The notes under the pieces are model-generated. The model was not told where the DNA came from, did not search any database, and saw nothing but the letters and a program-made list of their open reading frames with translations. Shown one piece after another: positions 27,127 to 34,617 of a DNA stretch of 57,842 nucleotides; the first letter of the stretch is position 1, and every line of letters starts with the position of its first letter. A program made the translations under genes and the position numbers. Origin of the DNA: Streptomyces carminius. Lineage in GTDB: Bacteria; Actinomycetota; Actinomycetes; Streptomycetales; Streptomycetaceae. Location of the stretch: positions 1-57,842 of the forward strand of contig NZ_PGGW01000009.1 of assembly GCF_002794255.1 (NCBI RefSeq), read 5' to 3'.

Positions 27127-27773
27127 GCCCCGACCACCGGGGCCAACCCACTGGAGCGCGCCACGGCTTCGGCGTCGCCGCACCGGACGAGCCAGTTGGC
27201 GAGCATCCGGTGGCCCCACTCGGTGAGTACCGACTCGGGGTGGAACTGCACGCCCTCCACCGGCAGTTCACGGTGGCGCAGCCCCATCACGACATCCGTC
27301 TCCGTCCACGCGGTGACCTCCAGCTCCGCGGGCACCGTGCCGGGCTCGACGGCGAGCGAGTGGTAGCGGGTCGCGGTGAAGGGGGAGGGCAGCCCGGCGA
27401 AGACGCCCGTGCCCTCGTGGTGGACGGTCGAGGTCTTGCCGTGCAGTAGTTCCGGCGCCCGGCCCACCACCCCGCCGTAGGCGACGGCCATCGACTGCAT
27501 CCCCAGGCAGACCCCGAAGACCGGCAGTCCGGTCGAGGCACAGTGCCGGACCATGTCGACGCAGACCCCGGCCTCCTCGGGCGTACCGGGGCCGGGGGAG
27601 AGCAGCACCCCGTCGAACCCTCCCCGCTCCGTCCCGGAGGCTCCCGGCACGTGCTCGGGGCGGATCTCGTCGTTGCGGACCATCTCGCACTCGGCGCCGA
27701 GCTGGTAGAGGTACTGGACGAGGTTGAAGACGAAGCTGTCGTAGTTGTCGACGACGAGGATGCGTGCGCTCAT
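27123..27773 (-). CDS. pabA: Class I glutamine amidotransferase, aminodeoxychorismate/anthranilate synthase component II
   Basis: The 216-residue glutaminase supplies ammonia to a chorismate-using partner (component I) for p-aminobenzoate or anthranilate synthesis. The triad is visible: Cys in VFGVCLGMQSMA, and His and Glu in GVQFHPESVLTEWG. The oxyanion strand LLSPGPGTPEEAG and the N-terminal RILVVDNYDSFVFNLVQYL are typical. No component I gene is in the window. The ATG overlaps the stop of the small membrane protein (ATGA), and its own stop overlaps the sortase GTG, so it sits between envelope genes in a tightly coupled operon. The choice between pabA and trpG is uncertain. Confidence 0.9.
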   Translation of the reverse strand: MSARILVVDNYDSFVFNLVQYLYQLGAECEMVRNDEIRPEHVPGASGTERGGFDGVLLSPGPGTPEEAGVCVDMVRHCASTGLPVFGVCLGMQSMAVAYGGVVGRAPELLHGKTSTVHHEGTGVFAGLPSPFTATRYHSLAVEPGTVPAELEVTAWTETDVVMGLRHRELPVEGVQFHPESVLTEWGHRMLANWLVRCGDAEAVARSSGLAPVVGA

Positions 27774-27967
27774 CGGTCCTGTCCCGTCTGCTCCGGCTGT
27801 CCCGCCCGCCCCTCGTCGACCGTCACGTCGCCGAACGGCAGGAGCGGCTCGGCCCAGGGGAAGACGTACTCGAAGAGCGTGTAGACAACCGCGAGCACCA
27901 GCATGAGTGAGAGCAGCGCGCGTACCAGCGTGTTGCCCGGCAGGTGCCGCCAGATCCAGCCGTACAT
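27770..27967 (-). CDS. Small conserved membrane protein (65 aa)
   Basis: From ATG 27967 the protein has 65 residues: an aromatic and basic N-terminus (MYGWIWRHLPGNTLVR), one transmembrane helix (ALLSLMLVLAVVYTLFEYVF) and an acidic tail ending GQPEQTGQDR. I do not recognise a named family. It is the first gene of the coupled unit small protein-pabA-sortase-sortase, with a 4-bp overlap to pabA. It could be a small envelope or division-associated peptide given its neighbours; that is a guess from context. Confidence 0.8.
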   Translation of the reverse strand: MYGWIWRHLPGNTLVRALLSLMLVLAVVYTLFEYVFPWAEPLLPFGDVTVDEGRAGQPEQTGQDR

Positions 27968-28051
27968 GCCGTGTTGCCGTCCCTTCTGTTCCTGCGGACC
28001 CCAGGGTACGGGTACGCGGGCCCGCCGGGGGCCCCAAGCGGCCCAATGCGT

Positions 28052-28114
28052 CCGAGACCACTCGGAGACCGGGCGGAGATCATTCGGAGATCGTTCGGAG
28101 ACCACACGGGGACC
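28052..28114 (+). repeat. Degenerate 11-bp-period array CGGAGAYC
   Basis: Copies of CGGAGA(C/T)C start at 28063, 28074, 28085 and 28096, and variants at 28052 (CCGAGACC) and 28107 (CGGGGACC). Every step is exactly 11 bp. The array lies in the 184-bp spacer between the DUF881 gene and the small membrane protein gene, upstream of the latter on its strand, so it probably overlaps that promoter region. Confidence 0.85.
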
Positions 28115-28151
28115 GGGCGGGAGGCAGCCGGGGAGCGCCGGGCCGTCCCGC

Positions 28152-28901
28152 TCAGTCCTCCACCGGCCCGGAGTGGCGCAGGTCCACCGAGCCGGTGTAG
28201 CCGGGCAGGGTCACCCTGTCGCGCTCGTCCACCGACCAGCCGAGGCCGTAGGCGTCGACGTACTCGCGGTAGTTCCGCACGGCGGGCGCCGCGTCCAGCG
28301 CCTCGCGCAGCTCACCGGTGTCGCCGACGGCGGTGATCGTGTAGGGCGGGGAGTACAGCCGGCCCTGGAGGATCAGGGTGTTGCCGACGCAGCGCACCGC
28401 GCTGGTGGAGATCAGCCGCTGGTCCATGACCTTTATCCCCCGGGCGCCGCCCGCCCACAGGGCGTTGACGACGGCCTGGAGGTCCTGCTGGTGGACGACC
28501 AGGTCGTTGGGCTGCGGCTCGGGCAGGCCGGGCATCCTGGCGGTGGCGTCCGGCGGGGCGTCGTCGAGGGTGACGGTGAGGCCGGAGCCGGTCAGCGGCC
28601 GGGTGCCCGCCGTCCTCGCCAGTTCCTCGAAGGCGCGCTTCTCGGCCTCGGTGTCGCCGCTGTCGCGCCGGGCGAGATCCTCGACCTCGCCGCGGAGCCG
28701 GCTCACGGAGGACTCCAGTTCCTGGTTGCCGTGGCTGCGCTCCTGGATGAGGTCGGACAGCCGCAGCATCGAGTCGTCGCTGCGCAGATCGGCGCCCTGG
28801 GCGGTATTGAAGCTCACCCAGAAGAGGAACCCCGCCAGGGCGAAGATGCCCCCGGTGGCGAGCCGCACGGGCCGGAAACGGGAAATTCTCACCTTACCCA
28901 C
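28152..28901 (-). CDS. DUF881-family membrane-anchored protein
   Basis: The 249-residue protein has an N-terminal transmembrane segment (about 14-34, [21 protein letters not shown]), a coiled-coil-like stretch ([36 protein letters not shown]) and the DUF881 domain. Its blocks are [55 protein letters not shown] and [14 protein letters not shown]881 proteins are actinobacterial and usually lie near crgA; the role is unknown, perhaps in division or the envelope. GTG 28901 is preceded by GGAGGGAG. It is divergent from crgA. Confidence 0.92.
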   Translation of the reverse strand: MGKVRISRFRPVRLATGGIFALAGFLFWVSFNTAQGADLRSDDSMLRLSDLIQERSHGNQELESSVSRLRGEVEDLARRDSGDTEAEKRAFEELARTAGTRPLTGSGLTVTLDDAPPDATARMPGLPEPQPNDLVVHQQDLQAVVNALWAGGARGIKVMDQRLISTSAVRCVGNTLILQGRLYSPPYTITAVGDTGELREALDAAPAVRNYREYVDAYGLGWSVDERDRVTLPGYTGSVDLRHSGPVED

Positions 28902-29040
28902 GTCTCCCTCCGGCGCGTCGAGGTACTACGCTAGCGGAACCAAGCAGCGTCTCCTTCCCGGGCCTCCGCCCGGAGCCGCCGGGGAGGACCTCACAGGCGG
29001 GCCAGCGCGGTCACGCAGCGCATCGACAGGAGAGTCCCTC

Positions 29041-29298
29041 GTGCCGAAGTCACGGATCCGCAAGAAGGACCAGTTCACGCCGCCGGCGAAGAAGCAGACC
29101 ACGGACATCAAGTTCGGCTCGGGGCGGAACTGGGTCGCCCCGCTGATGCTGGCGCTGTTCCTGGTCGGCCTCGCCTGGATCGTCGTCTTCTACGTGACGA
29201 CGGGCGACCTGCCGGTCGAGTCCCTGGGCAACTGGAACATCGTGGTGGGCTTCGGCTTCATCGCGGCGGGGTTCGTCGTCTCCACCCAGTGGAAGTAA
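29041..29298 (+). CDS. crgA: Cell division inhibitor CrgA
   Basis: This small 85-residue membrane protein coordinates growth and septation by interacting with FtsZ and divisome proteins in Streptomyces and mycobacteria. It has a basic N-terminus ([19 protein letters not shown]) and two transmembrane helices ([22 protein letters not shown] and [18 protein letters not shown]). The start is GTG 29041 with GACAGGAGAG just upstream. The DUF881 gene is divergent across 139 bp. Downstream lie DnaA boxes rather than a further gene. Confidence 0.96.
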   Translation: MPKSRIRKKDQFTPPAKKQTTDIKFGSGRNWVAPLMLALFLVGLAWIVVFYVTTGDLPVESLGNWNIVVGFGFIAAGFVVSTQWK

Positions 29299-29609
29299 CC
29301 GGTCGGCCGAGTTATCCACAGGTCTTCCACAGCCCTGGGAAAACCTCAGAAGGTCTGTGGATAACTTCATCGGTCCATCTGTCGTTATGACTGGTGACTC
29401 GCGGTAGGCGAACCTCTTCGCCCCCGCTGGACAGGGAAAACGCGGTTTTCGCACAACCGTCCGCCTCCCCGCCGACGCCATGCACAAGATCCGTCACCTG
29501 CTGTGGATAACCTATGGCCACAGCTCTGCGGCTGTCTCTGTGACTGTCTCCGACCGTCTCCGCGGCCGGTGCCACGGCCGGTGCCACGGCCGGTTCCGCG
29601 GCCAGTGGA
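29299..29609. promoter_or_regulatory. Spacer with three perfect TTATCCACA DnaA boxes
   Basis: The 311 bp between the convergent ends of crgA and the rhomboid gene contain TTATCCACA at 29312-29320, TGTGGATAA at 29356-29364 and TGTGGATAA at 29502-29510. The first two are inside an 11-bp inverted repeat, GTTATCCACAG at 29311-29321 and CTGTGGATAAC at 29355-29365, and GGTCTTCCACAG between them is a weaker site. No gene is present. Clusters of DnaA boxes outside oriC are known in Streptomyces coelicolor and are thought to titrate DnaA; this group is about 18 kb from oriC and may have that role. An inverted repeat between convergent genes could also act as a terminator. Confidence 0.85.
29563..29598 (+). 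repeat. 12-bp tandem repeat after the rhomboid gene
   Basis: Two exact copies of CGGCCGGTGCCA are followed by a third copy with three changes. The array lies 12 bp beyond the rhomboid stop codon in the spacer that carries the DnaA boxes. Confidence 0.85.
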
Positions 29610-30506
29610 TCAGCCGAGGAGTTCGGCGGTACGGACCGCGCAGATGACGAGGATCACCAGCAGCATGGCCGCGAGGGTCCCGTACTGCACCGCCGCCCGC
29701 CGTGCGCGGGGGGCGTGGACCAGCGCGTAGGCGATGACCACGCCCGTGACCAGTCCGCCGATGTGGGCCTCCCAGGAGATGTTGGGGAGCCTGAAGGTGA
29801 TGAACAGGTTGATCGCCAGCAGCACCAGGATCGGGCGCATGTCGTAGTTCATGCGCCGGGCCAGTACGGCCGTCGCCCCGAACAGCCCGTAGATCGCCCC
29901 CGAGGCGCCCAGCGACCCCTGGTTCTGCGCGGCGACCAGGTACGTCAGCGCGCTGCCGCCCAGCGCGGACAGCAGGTACAGGGCCAGATACCGCCAGCGG
30001 CCCAGCGCGGCCTCCAGCTGCGGACCGAGCCACCACAGCGCCAGCATGTTGAAGCCGATGTGCCAGACCTCCTGATGGAGGAAGGCGGAACTCAGCATCC
30101 GGTACCACTCGCCGGCCGCCACCCCGACCCACTGGGAGATCTCCGGGTCGTAGGCGTAGCCCACCATCGACAGCGCCTCGACCAGCCGGTCGCCGGACGT
30201 GAGCACCGCGAGGAACATCACCAGGTTGAGCCCGAGGAGCACCTTGGTGACCAGCCGGGTGTCGGCGACGACGGCGCCGCCCGCCAGGGTGCGCGGTCGC
30301 ACGGCACCCGGTGCGCCGCCCCCGCCGGGGCCGTCCTTGCCGGAGCCGCCGCGGACGCATTCGGGACACTGGAAGCCCACGGACGCCGGGATCATGCAGT
30401 CGGGGCAGATCGGCCGGTCACAGCGGACGCAGGAGATGCCCGTCTCCCGGTCCGGATGCCGGTAGCAGCACGCCGGCGCGGGCCGCCGGCCCTGCTCGTC
30501 CTCCAT
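29610..30506 (-). CDS. Rhomboid-family intramembrane serine protease
   Basis: The protein of about 298 residues begins with a B-box-like zinc-binding region (CCYRHPDRETGISCVRCDRPICPDCMIPASVGFQCPEC) and continues with six or more transmembrane helices of a rhomboid protease. The catalytic Ser is in GASGAIYGLFG and the catalytic His in SWEAHIGGLVTG. Conserved WHIGFNMLALWWLGPQLE supplies the oxyanion-side residues. Substrates are unknown. I favour the ATG at 30506, which has GAGGGG upstream, over the GTG at 30512. Confidence 0.93.
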   Translation of the reverse strand: MEDEQGRRPAPACCYRHPDRETGISCVRCDRPICPDCMIPASVGFQCPECVRGGSGKDGPGGGGAPGAVRPRTLAGGAVVADTRLVTKVLLGLNLVMFLAVLTSGDRLVEALSMVGYAYDPEISQWVGVAAGEWYRMLSSAFLHQEVWHIGFNMLALWWLGPQLEAALGRWRYLALYLLSALGGSALTYLVAAQNQGSLGASGAIYGLFGATAVLARRMNYDMRPILVLLAINLFITFRLPNISWEAHIGGLVTGVVIAYALVHAPRARRAAVQYGTLAAMLLVILVICAVRTAELLG

Positions 30507-30701
30507 CGCCACCCCTCAACGCCCCTCGGATCCTGCTGCCGGACGACCCGGCGTACCGCGTGGACCGCCGGTGCGGTCCACGCGTGGCGGACACCGTCCC
30601 ACCTGTCCTACGGCCAGGCGGGACGGTGGGTTCCCCGGTCCCGTGATCCGGCGGTCCGCGCTCCGGGCGCCGCGGAACCGGCGGACCGGCGGACCGGCGG
30701 A

Positions 30702-31229
30702 TCAGCGGCGCTCGACGACGACCGACTCGATCACGACGTCCTCCAGCGGACGGTCGGTGCGCTGATTGGTCCGGACCGCCGCGACGGCGTCCACGACCTT
30801 CTGGCTCGCCGGGTCGGCGACCTCGCCGAAGATGGTGTGCTTGCCGGTCAGCCAGGCGGTCGGGGAGACGGTGATGAAGAACTGCGACCCGTTGGTGCCC
30901 GGGCCGGCGTTGGCCATCGCCAGCAGGTACGGCCGGTTGAACGCCAGGTCCGGGTGGAACTCGTCGGCGAACTCGTAGCCCGGGCCGCCGGTGCCGTTCC
31001 CCAGGGGGTCGCCGCCCTGGATCATGAAGCCGCTGATCACCCGGTGGAAGACCGTGCCGTCGTACAGCCTGTCGGTCGACTTCTTGCCGGTGGCGGGGTG
31101 GGTCCACTCCCGCTTGCCCTCGGCGAGCTCGACGAAGTTCTTGACCGTCTTCGGCGCGTGGTCCGGGAAGAGCCGGATGACGATGTCGCCGTGGTTGGTC
31201 CTCAGGGTGGCGTGGAGCTGCTCGGCCAC
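30702..31229 (-). CDS. ppiA: Cyclophilin-type peptidyl-prolyl cis-trans isomerase
   Basis: The 175-residue single-domain cyclophilin has no signal peptide, so it should act in the cytoplasm as a proline isomerase in folding. Active-site blocks are TVFHRVISGFMIQGGDP (with the catalytic Arg), GTNGSQFFITVSPTAWLTGKHTIFGEV and MANAGPGTNG. The start is GTG 31229 after GGAAGG. It follows the rhomboid gene's direction with a 195-bp gap and is separated from the plus-strand DUF5324 gene by a divergent region. Confidence 0.95.
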   Translation of the reverse strand: MAEQLHATLRTNHGDIVIRLFPDHAPKTVKNFVELAEGKREWTHPATGKKSTDRLYDGTVFHRVISGFMIQGGDPLGNGTGGPGYEFADEFHPDLAFNRPYLLAMANAGPGTNGSQFFITVSPTAWLTGKHTIFGEVADPASQKVVDAVAAVRTNQRTDRPLEDVVIESVVVERR

Positions 31230-31480
31230 GATCTACCTTCCATCTGTCTGTTCGGACCCCCCGATCCTCGCACAGCCGCGGTGTCCGGCACCCGGTGCGC
31301 GGCACCGTCCGGGGCGCACTCCGCGCCACGGCGCCTCCCACCGGAGCGCGCCGCGGTCCGCCGACACGCTCCCCGTAGCCCGGATGCCCGCGGGAGCATG
31401 CCCCGACACCGCCGGACAGGCATGATCTCGACCATGAGTGGAAGGCGGAAGAAACACACCACCGACGAGGAGGAGATCCC

Positions 31481-32176
31481 GTGACCCGCATGAAAAGCGT
31501 GCGCAGCGCCACAGACAACGCGAGGGACAGCGTGCGCCACGCCGCGGAGGTGGTGGCGCCGAAGGTGGCCCTCGCGGCCGACCAGGCCCGGTCCACCGTG
31601 CGGGGGCAGTACGTCTCGCACGTCGCGCCGCGGCTGGAGCAGGTGCGCGAGGTGATCCCCCCGGCGGTCGACACGGCAGCCGTCCGGGCGGCCCAGCGCA
31701 CCCGTGAGGCGGCCCGGACGGCGAACGAGTTCGCCGGTCCCCGGGTCGAGGCGGCCCGCGCCGCGGCCGGTCCGGCCCGGGAGGCCGCGCTGGCCCGGTC
31801 CGCCGCCGCCGTCGCCGCCCTGCGCGGCGAACTGACCGCGGACGACATCCGACGCCTCGCACGGCGCAAGGCCCGCCGGGCCCGTACCGGCCGGGCCGTC
31901 AAGGGCATGCTGGTGTTCGGCCTGCTGGCCGGCGGCGCGACGGCCGTCTTCAAGTGGTGGGAGCGGCAGTCCAACCCCGACTGGCTGGTCGAGCCCCCGG
32001 ACGCCACCGAGGTCGGCAGCGGCGCCACCGTCTCCGAGGCCGCCACGAACGGTTCCTCCCCGGCCTCCGCGAAGGCCGGGCCGGAGTCCGCCGAGACCGA
32101 CACCCAGGGCGTCTCGTCCGAGGCCGCTCCGCGGTCGGAGTCACGGTCGGAGTCCCGTTCGGACGAGGAACGCTGA
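31481..32176 (+). CDS. DUF5324-family membrane-associated protein
   Basis: The 231-residue protein has an Ala/Arg-rich amphipathic helical N-terminal half (SVRHAAEVVAPKVALAADQARSTV, AARTANEFAGPRVEAARAAAGPAREAALARSAAAVAALRG), a basic stretch and one transmembrane helix near 145-165 (GMLVFGLLAGGATAVFKWW). An acidic Ser-rich tail ends in a short SRSESRSE repeat. I recognise the family as DUF5324; its role is unknown. The start is GTG 31481 with GAGGAG 6-11 nt upstream; ATG 31490 is an alternative. The GTG overlaps the stop of a possible 16-codon upstream frame. Confidence 0.82.
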   Translation: MTRMKSVRSATDNARDSVRHAAEVVAPKVALAADQARSTVRGQYVSHVAPRLEQVREVIPPAVDTAAVRAAQRTREAARTANEFAGPRVEAARAAAGPAREAALARSAAAVAALRGELTADDIRRLARRKARRARTGRAVKGMLVFGLLAGGATAVFKWWERQSNPDWLVEPPDATEVGSGATVSEAATNGSSPASAKAGPESAETDTQGVSSEAAPRSESRSESRSDEER

Positions 32177-32274
32177 CGGCGCCCGGCGCCCGTCCTCCGC
32201 GCCCTCGCGACCTTCACTTCCCTCCTCACCGGCGTGCATCGGCACGTGTCGGCGCGGCGGGGAGGAAACAGGAA

Positions 32275-32320
32275 CAGGCCCGGTGCCGCGGACCCAGGAG
32301 GTCCGCCGGCACCGGGCCTG
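32275..32320 (-). terminator. Hairpin terminator after tRNA-Ala
   Basis: A 14-bp perfect stem (32275-32288 with 32307-32320) is continued inside by CGGAC/GTCCG (32289-32293 with 32301-32305) and one bulged base, around a 7-nt loop. It starts 8 bp after the tRNA 3' end in the transcribed direction. It may also serve the convergent DUF5324 gene. Confidence 0.9.
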
Positions 32321-32327
32321 TGCGGCG

Positions 32328-32400
32328 TGGAGCTTAGGGGAGTCGAACCCCTGACATCTGCCATGCAAAGACAGCGCTCTACCAACTGAGCTAAAGCCCC
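32328..32400 (-). tRNA. tRNA-Ala, anticodon TGC
   Basis: On the minus strand the gene reads GGGGCTTTAGCTCAGTTGG at its 5' end. The acceptor stem pairs GGGGCTT with AAGCTCC (one G-T). The anticodon loop TTTGCAT gives TGC. The T arm is AGGGGTTCGACTCCCCT. The 3' CCA is not encoded. The 73-nt length is normal. It is transcribed away from the HTH regulator gene. Confidence 0.97.
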
Positions 32401-32516
32401 GCCGACGACCAGAGTACCCAATGTCCCGGGTTGCTTCCGACCGGGTATCGCCCCCTGTCCGCCGTCTCCGTAGGATGCTCCGCAAGTTCGCTCCAGCGAA
32501 GCGGACACGGGGAGAC

Positions 32517-33080
32517 ATGGAGAGAGCAATGGACGCAACACAGCAGGAGGCGACCGCGAGGGCAAGGGAACTGCAGAGTCAGTGGTACGGCGAGCCCCTG
32601 GGCACCCTCTTCCGGCGGCTCATCGACGATCTGGGCCTCAACCAGGCGAGACTGGCGACTGTCCTCGGTCTGTCCGCGCCCATGCTCTCCCAGCTGATGA
32701 GCGGTCAGCGCGCGAAGATCGGCAACCCCGCCGTCGTCCAGCGGGTGCAGGCCCTGCAGGAACTGGCCGGCGAGGTCAGCAGGGGCACCGTCACCGCCGC
32801 CGAGGCCACCCGGCGGATGGAGGAGATCCGCCGCACCGCCGGGGGGAACGTGCTGAACACCACCAACCACGGCACCTCCTCCAGCGGCCAGGCGACGACC
32901 GTCAAGCGGGTGGTGCGCGAGATCCAGGCCCTGCTGCGCTCGGTCGCGGACGCGGCCGACATCATCGACGCGGCGGGCACCCTGGCGCCCAGCCACCCGG
33001 AACTGGCCGAGTTCCTGCGGGTGTACGGGGCCGGGAAGACCTCCGACGCGGTCCGGCACTACGAGGCTCACCAGGCCTGA
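32517..33080 (+). CDS. Helix-turn-helix DNA-binding protein
   Basis: The protein of about 187 residues has a Cro/C1-like HTH near 35-75 (LFRRLIDDLGLNQARLATVLGLSAPMLSQLMSGQRAKIGNP) and a C-terminal helical region (VVREIQALLRSVADAADIIDAAGTLAPSHPELAEFLRVYGAG) that may dimerise. The type is conserved in streptomycetes next to the following kinase gene, but its targets are unknown. ATG 32517 (GGGGAG upstream) or ATG 32529 (MDATQQEAT) may be the start. The kinase gene begins 65 bp downstream, so the two are probably co-transcribed. Confidence 0.88.
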   Translation: MERAMDATQQEATARARELQSQWYGEPLGTLFRRLIDDLGLNQARLATVLGLSAPMLSQLMSGQRAKIGNPAVVQRVQALQELAGEVSRGTVTAAEATRRMEEIRRTAGGNVLNTTNHGTSSSGQATTVKRVVREIQALLRSVADAADIIDAAGTLAPSHPELAEFLRVYGAGKTSDAVRHYEAHQA

Positions 33081-33145
33081 CCGGAACGGGCGCGTGAGGG
33101 ACAGGGCGGACACGGGGACGCGGGGACGGGAGCGGGCGCGGCGCG

Positions 33146-34546
33146 ATGGGTGAGATCTTCGGCGGCCGGTACGAGCTGGTCGACCCGATCGGACGCGGCG
33201 GGGTGGGCGCGGTCTGGCGCACCTGGGACCACCGGCGCAGGCGCTACGTGGCCGCGAAGGTCCTCCAGCAGCGCGACGCGCACACCCTGCTGCGGTTCGT
33301 CCGCGAACAGGCACTGCGCATCGACCACCCCCACGTCCTGGCCCCGACGAGCTGGGCCGCCGACGACGACAAGGTCCTGTTCACCATGGACCTGGTCCGC
33401 GGCGGCTCACTCGCCCATCTCATCGGTGACTACGGTCCGCTGCCGCCCGGCTATGTGTGCGTCCTGCTCGACCAGTTGCTGTCCGGGCTGGCGGCGGTAC
33501 ACGCCGAGGACGTGGTGCACCGCGACGTCAAACCCGCCAACATCCTGCTGGACGCGACCGGCACCCGCCGGCCCCATCTGCGGCTGTCGGACTTCGGGGT
33601 CGCGATGCGCAAGGGCGAACCACGGCTGACCGAGGCGGACTACGTCGTCGGCACCCCGGGTTACTTCGCACCCGAACAGCTACTGGGCGCCGAACCGGAC
33701 TTCCCGGCCGACCTGTACGCGGCCGGTCTGGTGGCGGTGTACCTGCTCACCGGCCGGAAACCGGACTCCGAAGGGCTGGTGGAGGCGTACCTGGACGGGA
33801 CGCCGCCGGCGCCCGAGGGCGTACCGGAGCCGCTGTGGGAGGTGCTCGGCAACCTGCTGAACCCCGATCCGGACAGCCGCTTCCGGACGGCGACGGGGGT
33901 GCGCAGGGCGCTGGCGGCCGCCGTGGAACTGCTTCCGGAGGAGACCGGGGCGGAGCACGAGGCGGTGGAGGTCTTCGACCACATCGGGCCGCTGCCGCCG
34001 GGATTCGGGCCGGAGGGACCGGTGGGACCGGTGGACGGCCGGGGCGCGGCGGCGGGCGGGCACGCACCGCTCTCGCCCTCGGACACCGGCAGCTTCCATC
34101 TGGCGCCCCCGACGGGGGGAGTGCCGCTGCCCCGGCGGCCGGAGCCGTCCACCGGGCAGTCCGTACGGCCGCCGGACCCGCAGTGGCCGGCCACTCCGCC
34201 GACGGCTCCGGCCGCCCCCGACCGGCCTCCGCAGCCGTACTCCCCTCCGCAGCCGCAACCACAGCCACAGCCACCGGCGTACGGGTATCCGTACCCGGCG
34301 CACCCCCACACCGGGGCCCGGCCCCACACCGGGACACCCCCGACGGGGCCCTACACCGAGGGCTACCGGCCCGCTCCGGCCTCCGAGGCGTCCCACCACG
34401 TACCACCGGCACCACCGGCACCACAGGACCCGGCTCCACCCGCCCGCGCACGGCGTCCCGGCCCGCCGCCCAGGGTGGCGGTCCCGGTCCTGGTGCTCGC
34501 CCTGCTCTGCCTCGCCGTCGGTCTCTGGGCGCTGTCCCAGACCTGA
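33146..34546 (+). CDS. Tail-anchored Ser/Thr protein kinase
   Basis: The 466-residue protein has an N-terminal kinase domain (9-270) with GRGGVGAVW, Lys38 in VAAKVL, HRDVKPANILL, DFGVAMRKG and GTPGYFAPEQ. A Pro/Gln/Tyr-rich low-complexity linker of about 170 residues follows, and a single C-terminal transmembrane helix (VAVPVLVLALLCLAVGLWAL) ends only three residues before the stop. It therefore has no extracellular sensor, unlike PknB. The linker (PQPYSPPQPQPQPQPPAYGYPYP) may bind partners. The stop codon lies in the first unit of an 11-bp tandem array. Confidence 0.94.
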   Translation: MGEIFGGRYELVDPIGRGGVGAVWRTWDHRRRRYVAAKVLQQRDAHTLLRFVREQALRIDHPHVLAPTSWAADDDKVLFTMDLVRGGSLAHLIGDYGPLPPGYVCVLLDQLLSGLAAVHAEDVVHRDVKPANILLDATGTRRPHLRLSDFGVAMRKGEPRLTEADYVVGTPGYFAPEQLLGAEPDFPADLYAAGLVAVYLLTGRKPDSEGLVEAYLDGTPPAPEGVPEPLWEVLGNLLNPDPDSRFRTATGVRRALAAAVELLPEETGAEHEAVEVFDHIGPLPPGFGPEGPVGPVDGRGAAAGGHAPLSPSDTGSFHLAPPTGGVPLPRRPEPSTGQSVRPPDPQWPATPPTAPAAPDRPPQPYSPPQPQPQPQPPAYGYPYPAHPHTGARPHTGTPPTGPYTEGYRPAPASEASHHVPPAPPAPQDPAPPARARRPGPPPRVAVPVLVLALLCLAVGLWALSQT

Positions 34547-34581
34547 CGCAGACCTGACGCAGACCTGACGCAGACCTGACG
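34538..34581 (+). repeat. Four perfect copies of an 11-bp repeat spanning the kinase stop codon
   Basis: CAGACCTGACG occurs at 34538, 34549, 34560 and 34571 with no mismatch. Each unit contains TGA. Because 11 is not a multiple of 3, successive units place a stop codon in each of the three forward frames, the first being the kinase stop. The array ends 6 bp before a terminator hairpin. Confidence 0.97.
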
Positions 34582-34587
34582 TGCTCC

Positions 34588-34612
34588 CTCCCGGGCGGAG
34601 CCCGCCCGGGAG
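34588..34612. terminator. Bidirectional terminator between kinase and secreted-protein genes
   Basis: An 11-bp perfect stem (CTCCCGGGCGG at 34588-34598, complement at 34602-34612) closes a 3-nt loop. It lies between the convergent ends of the kinase gene and the secreted-protein gene. Confidence 0.85.
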
Positions 34613-34617
34613 CGGCC

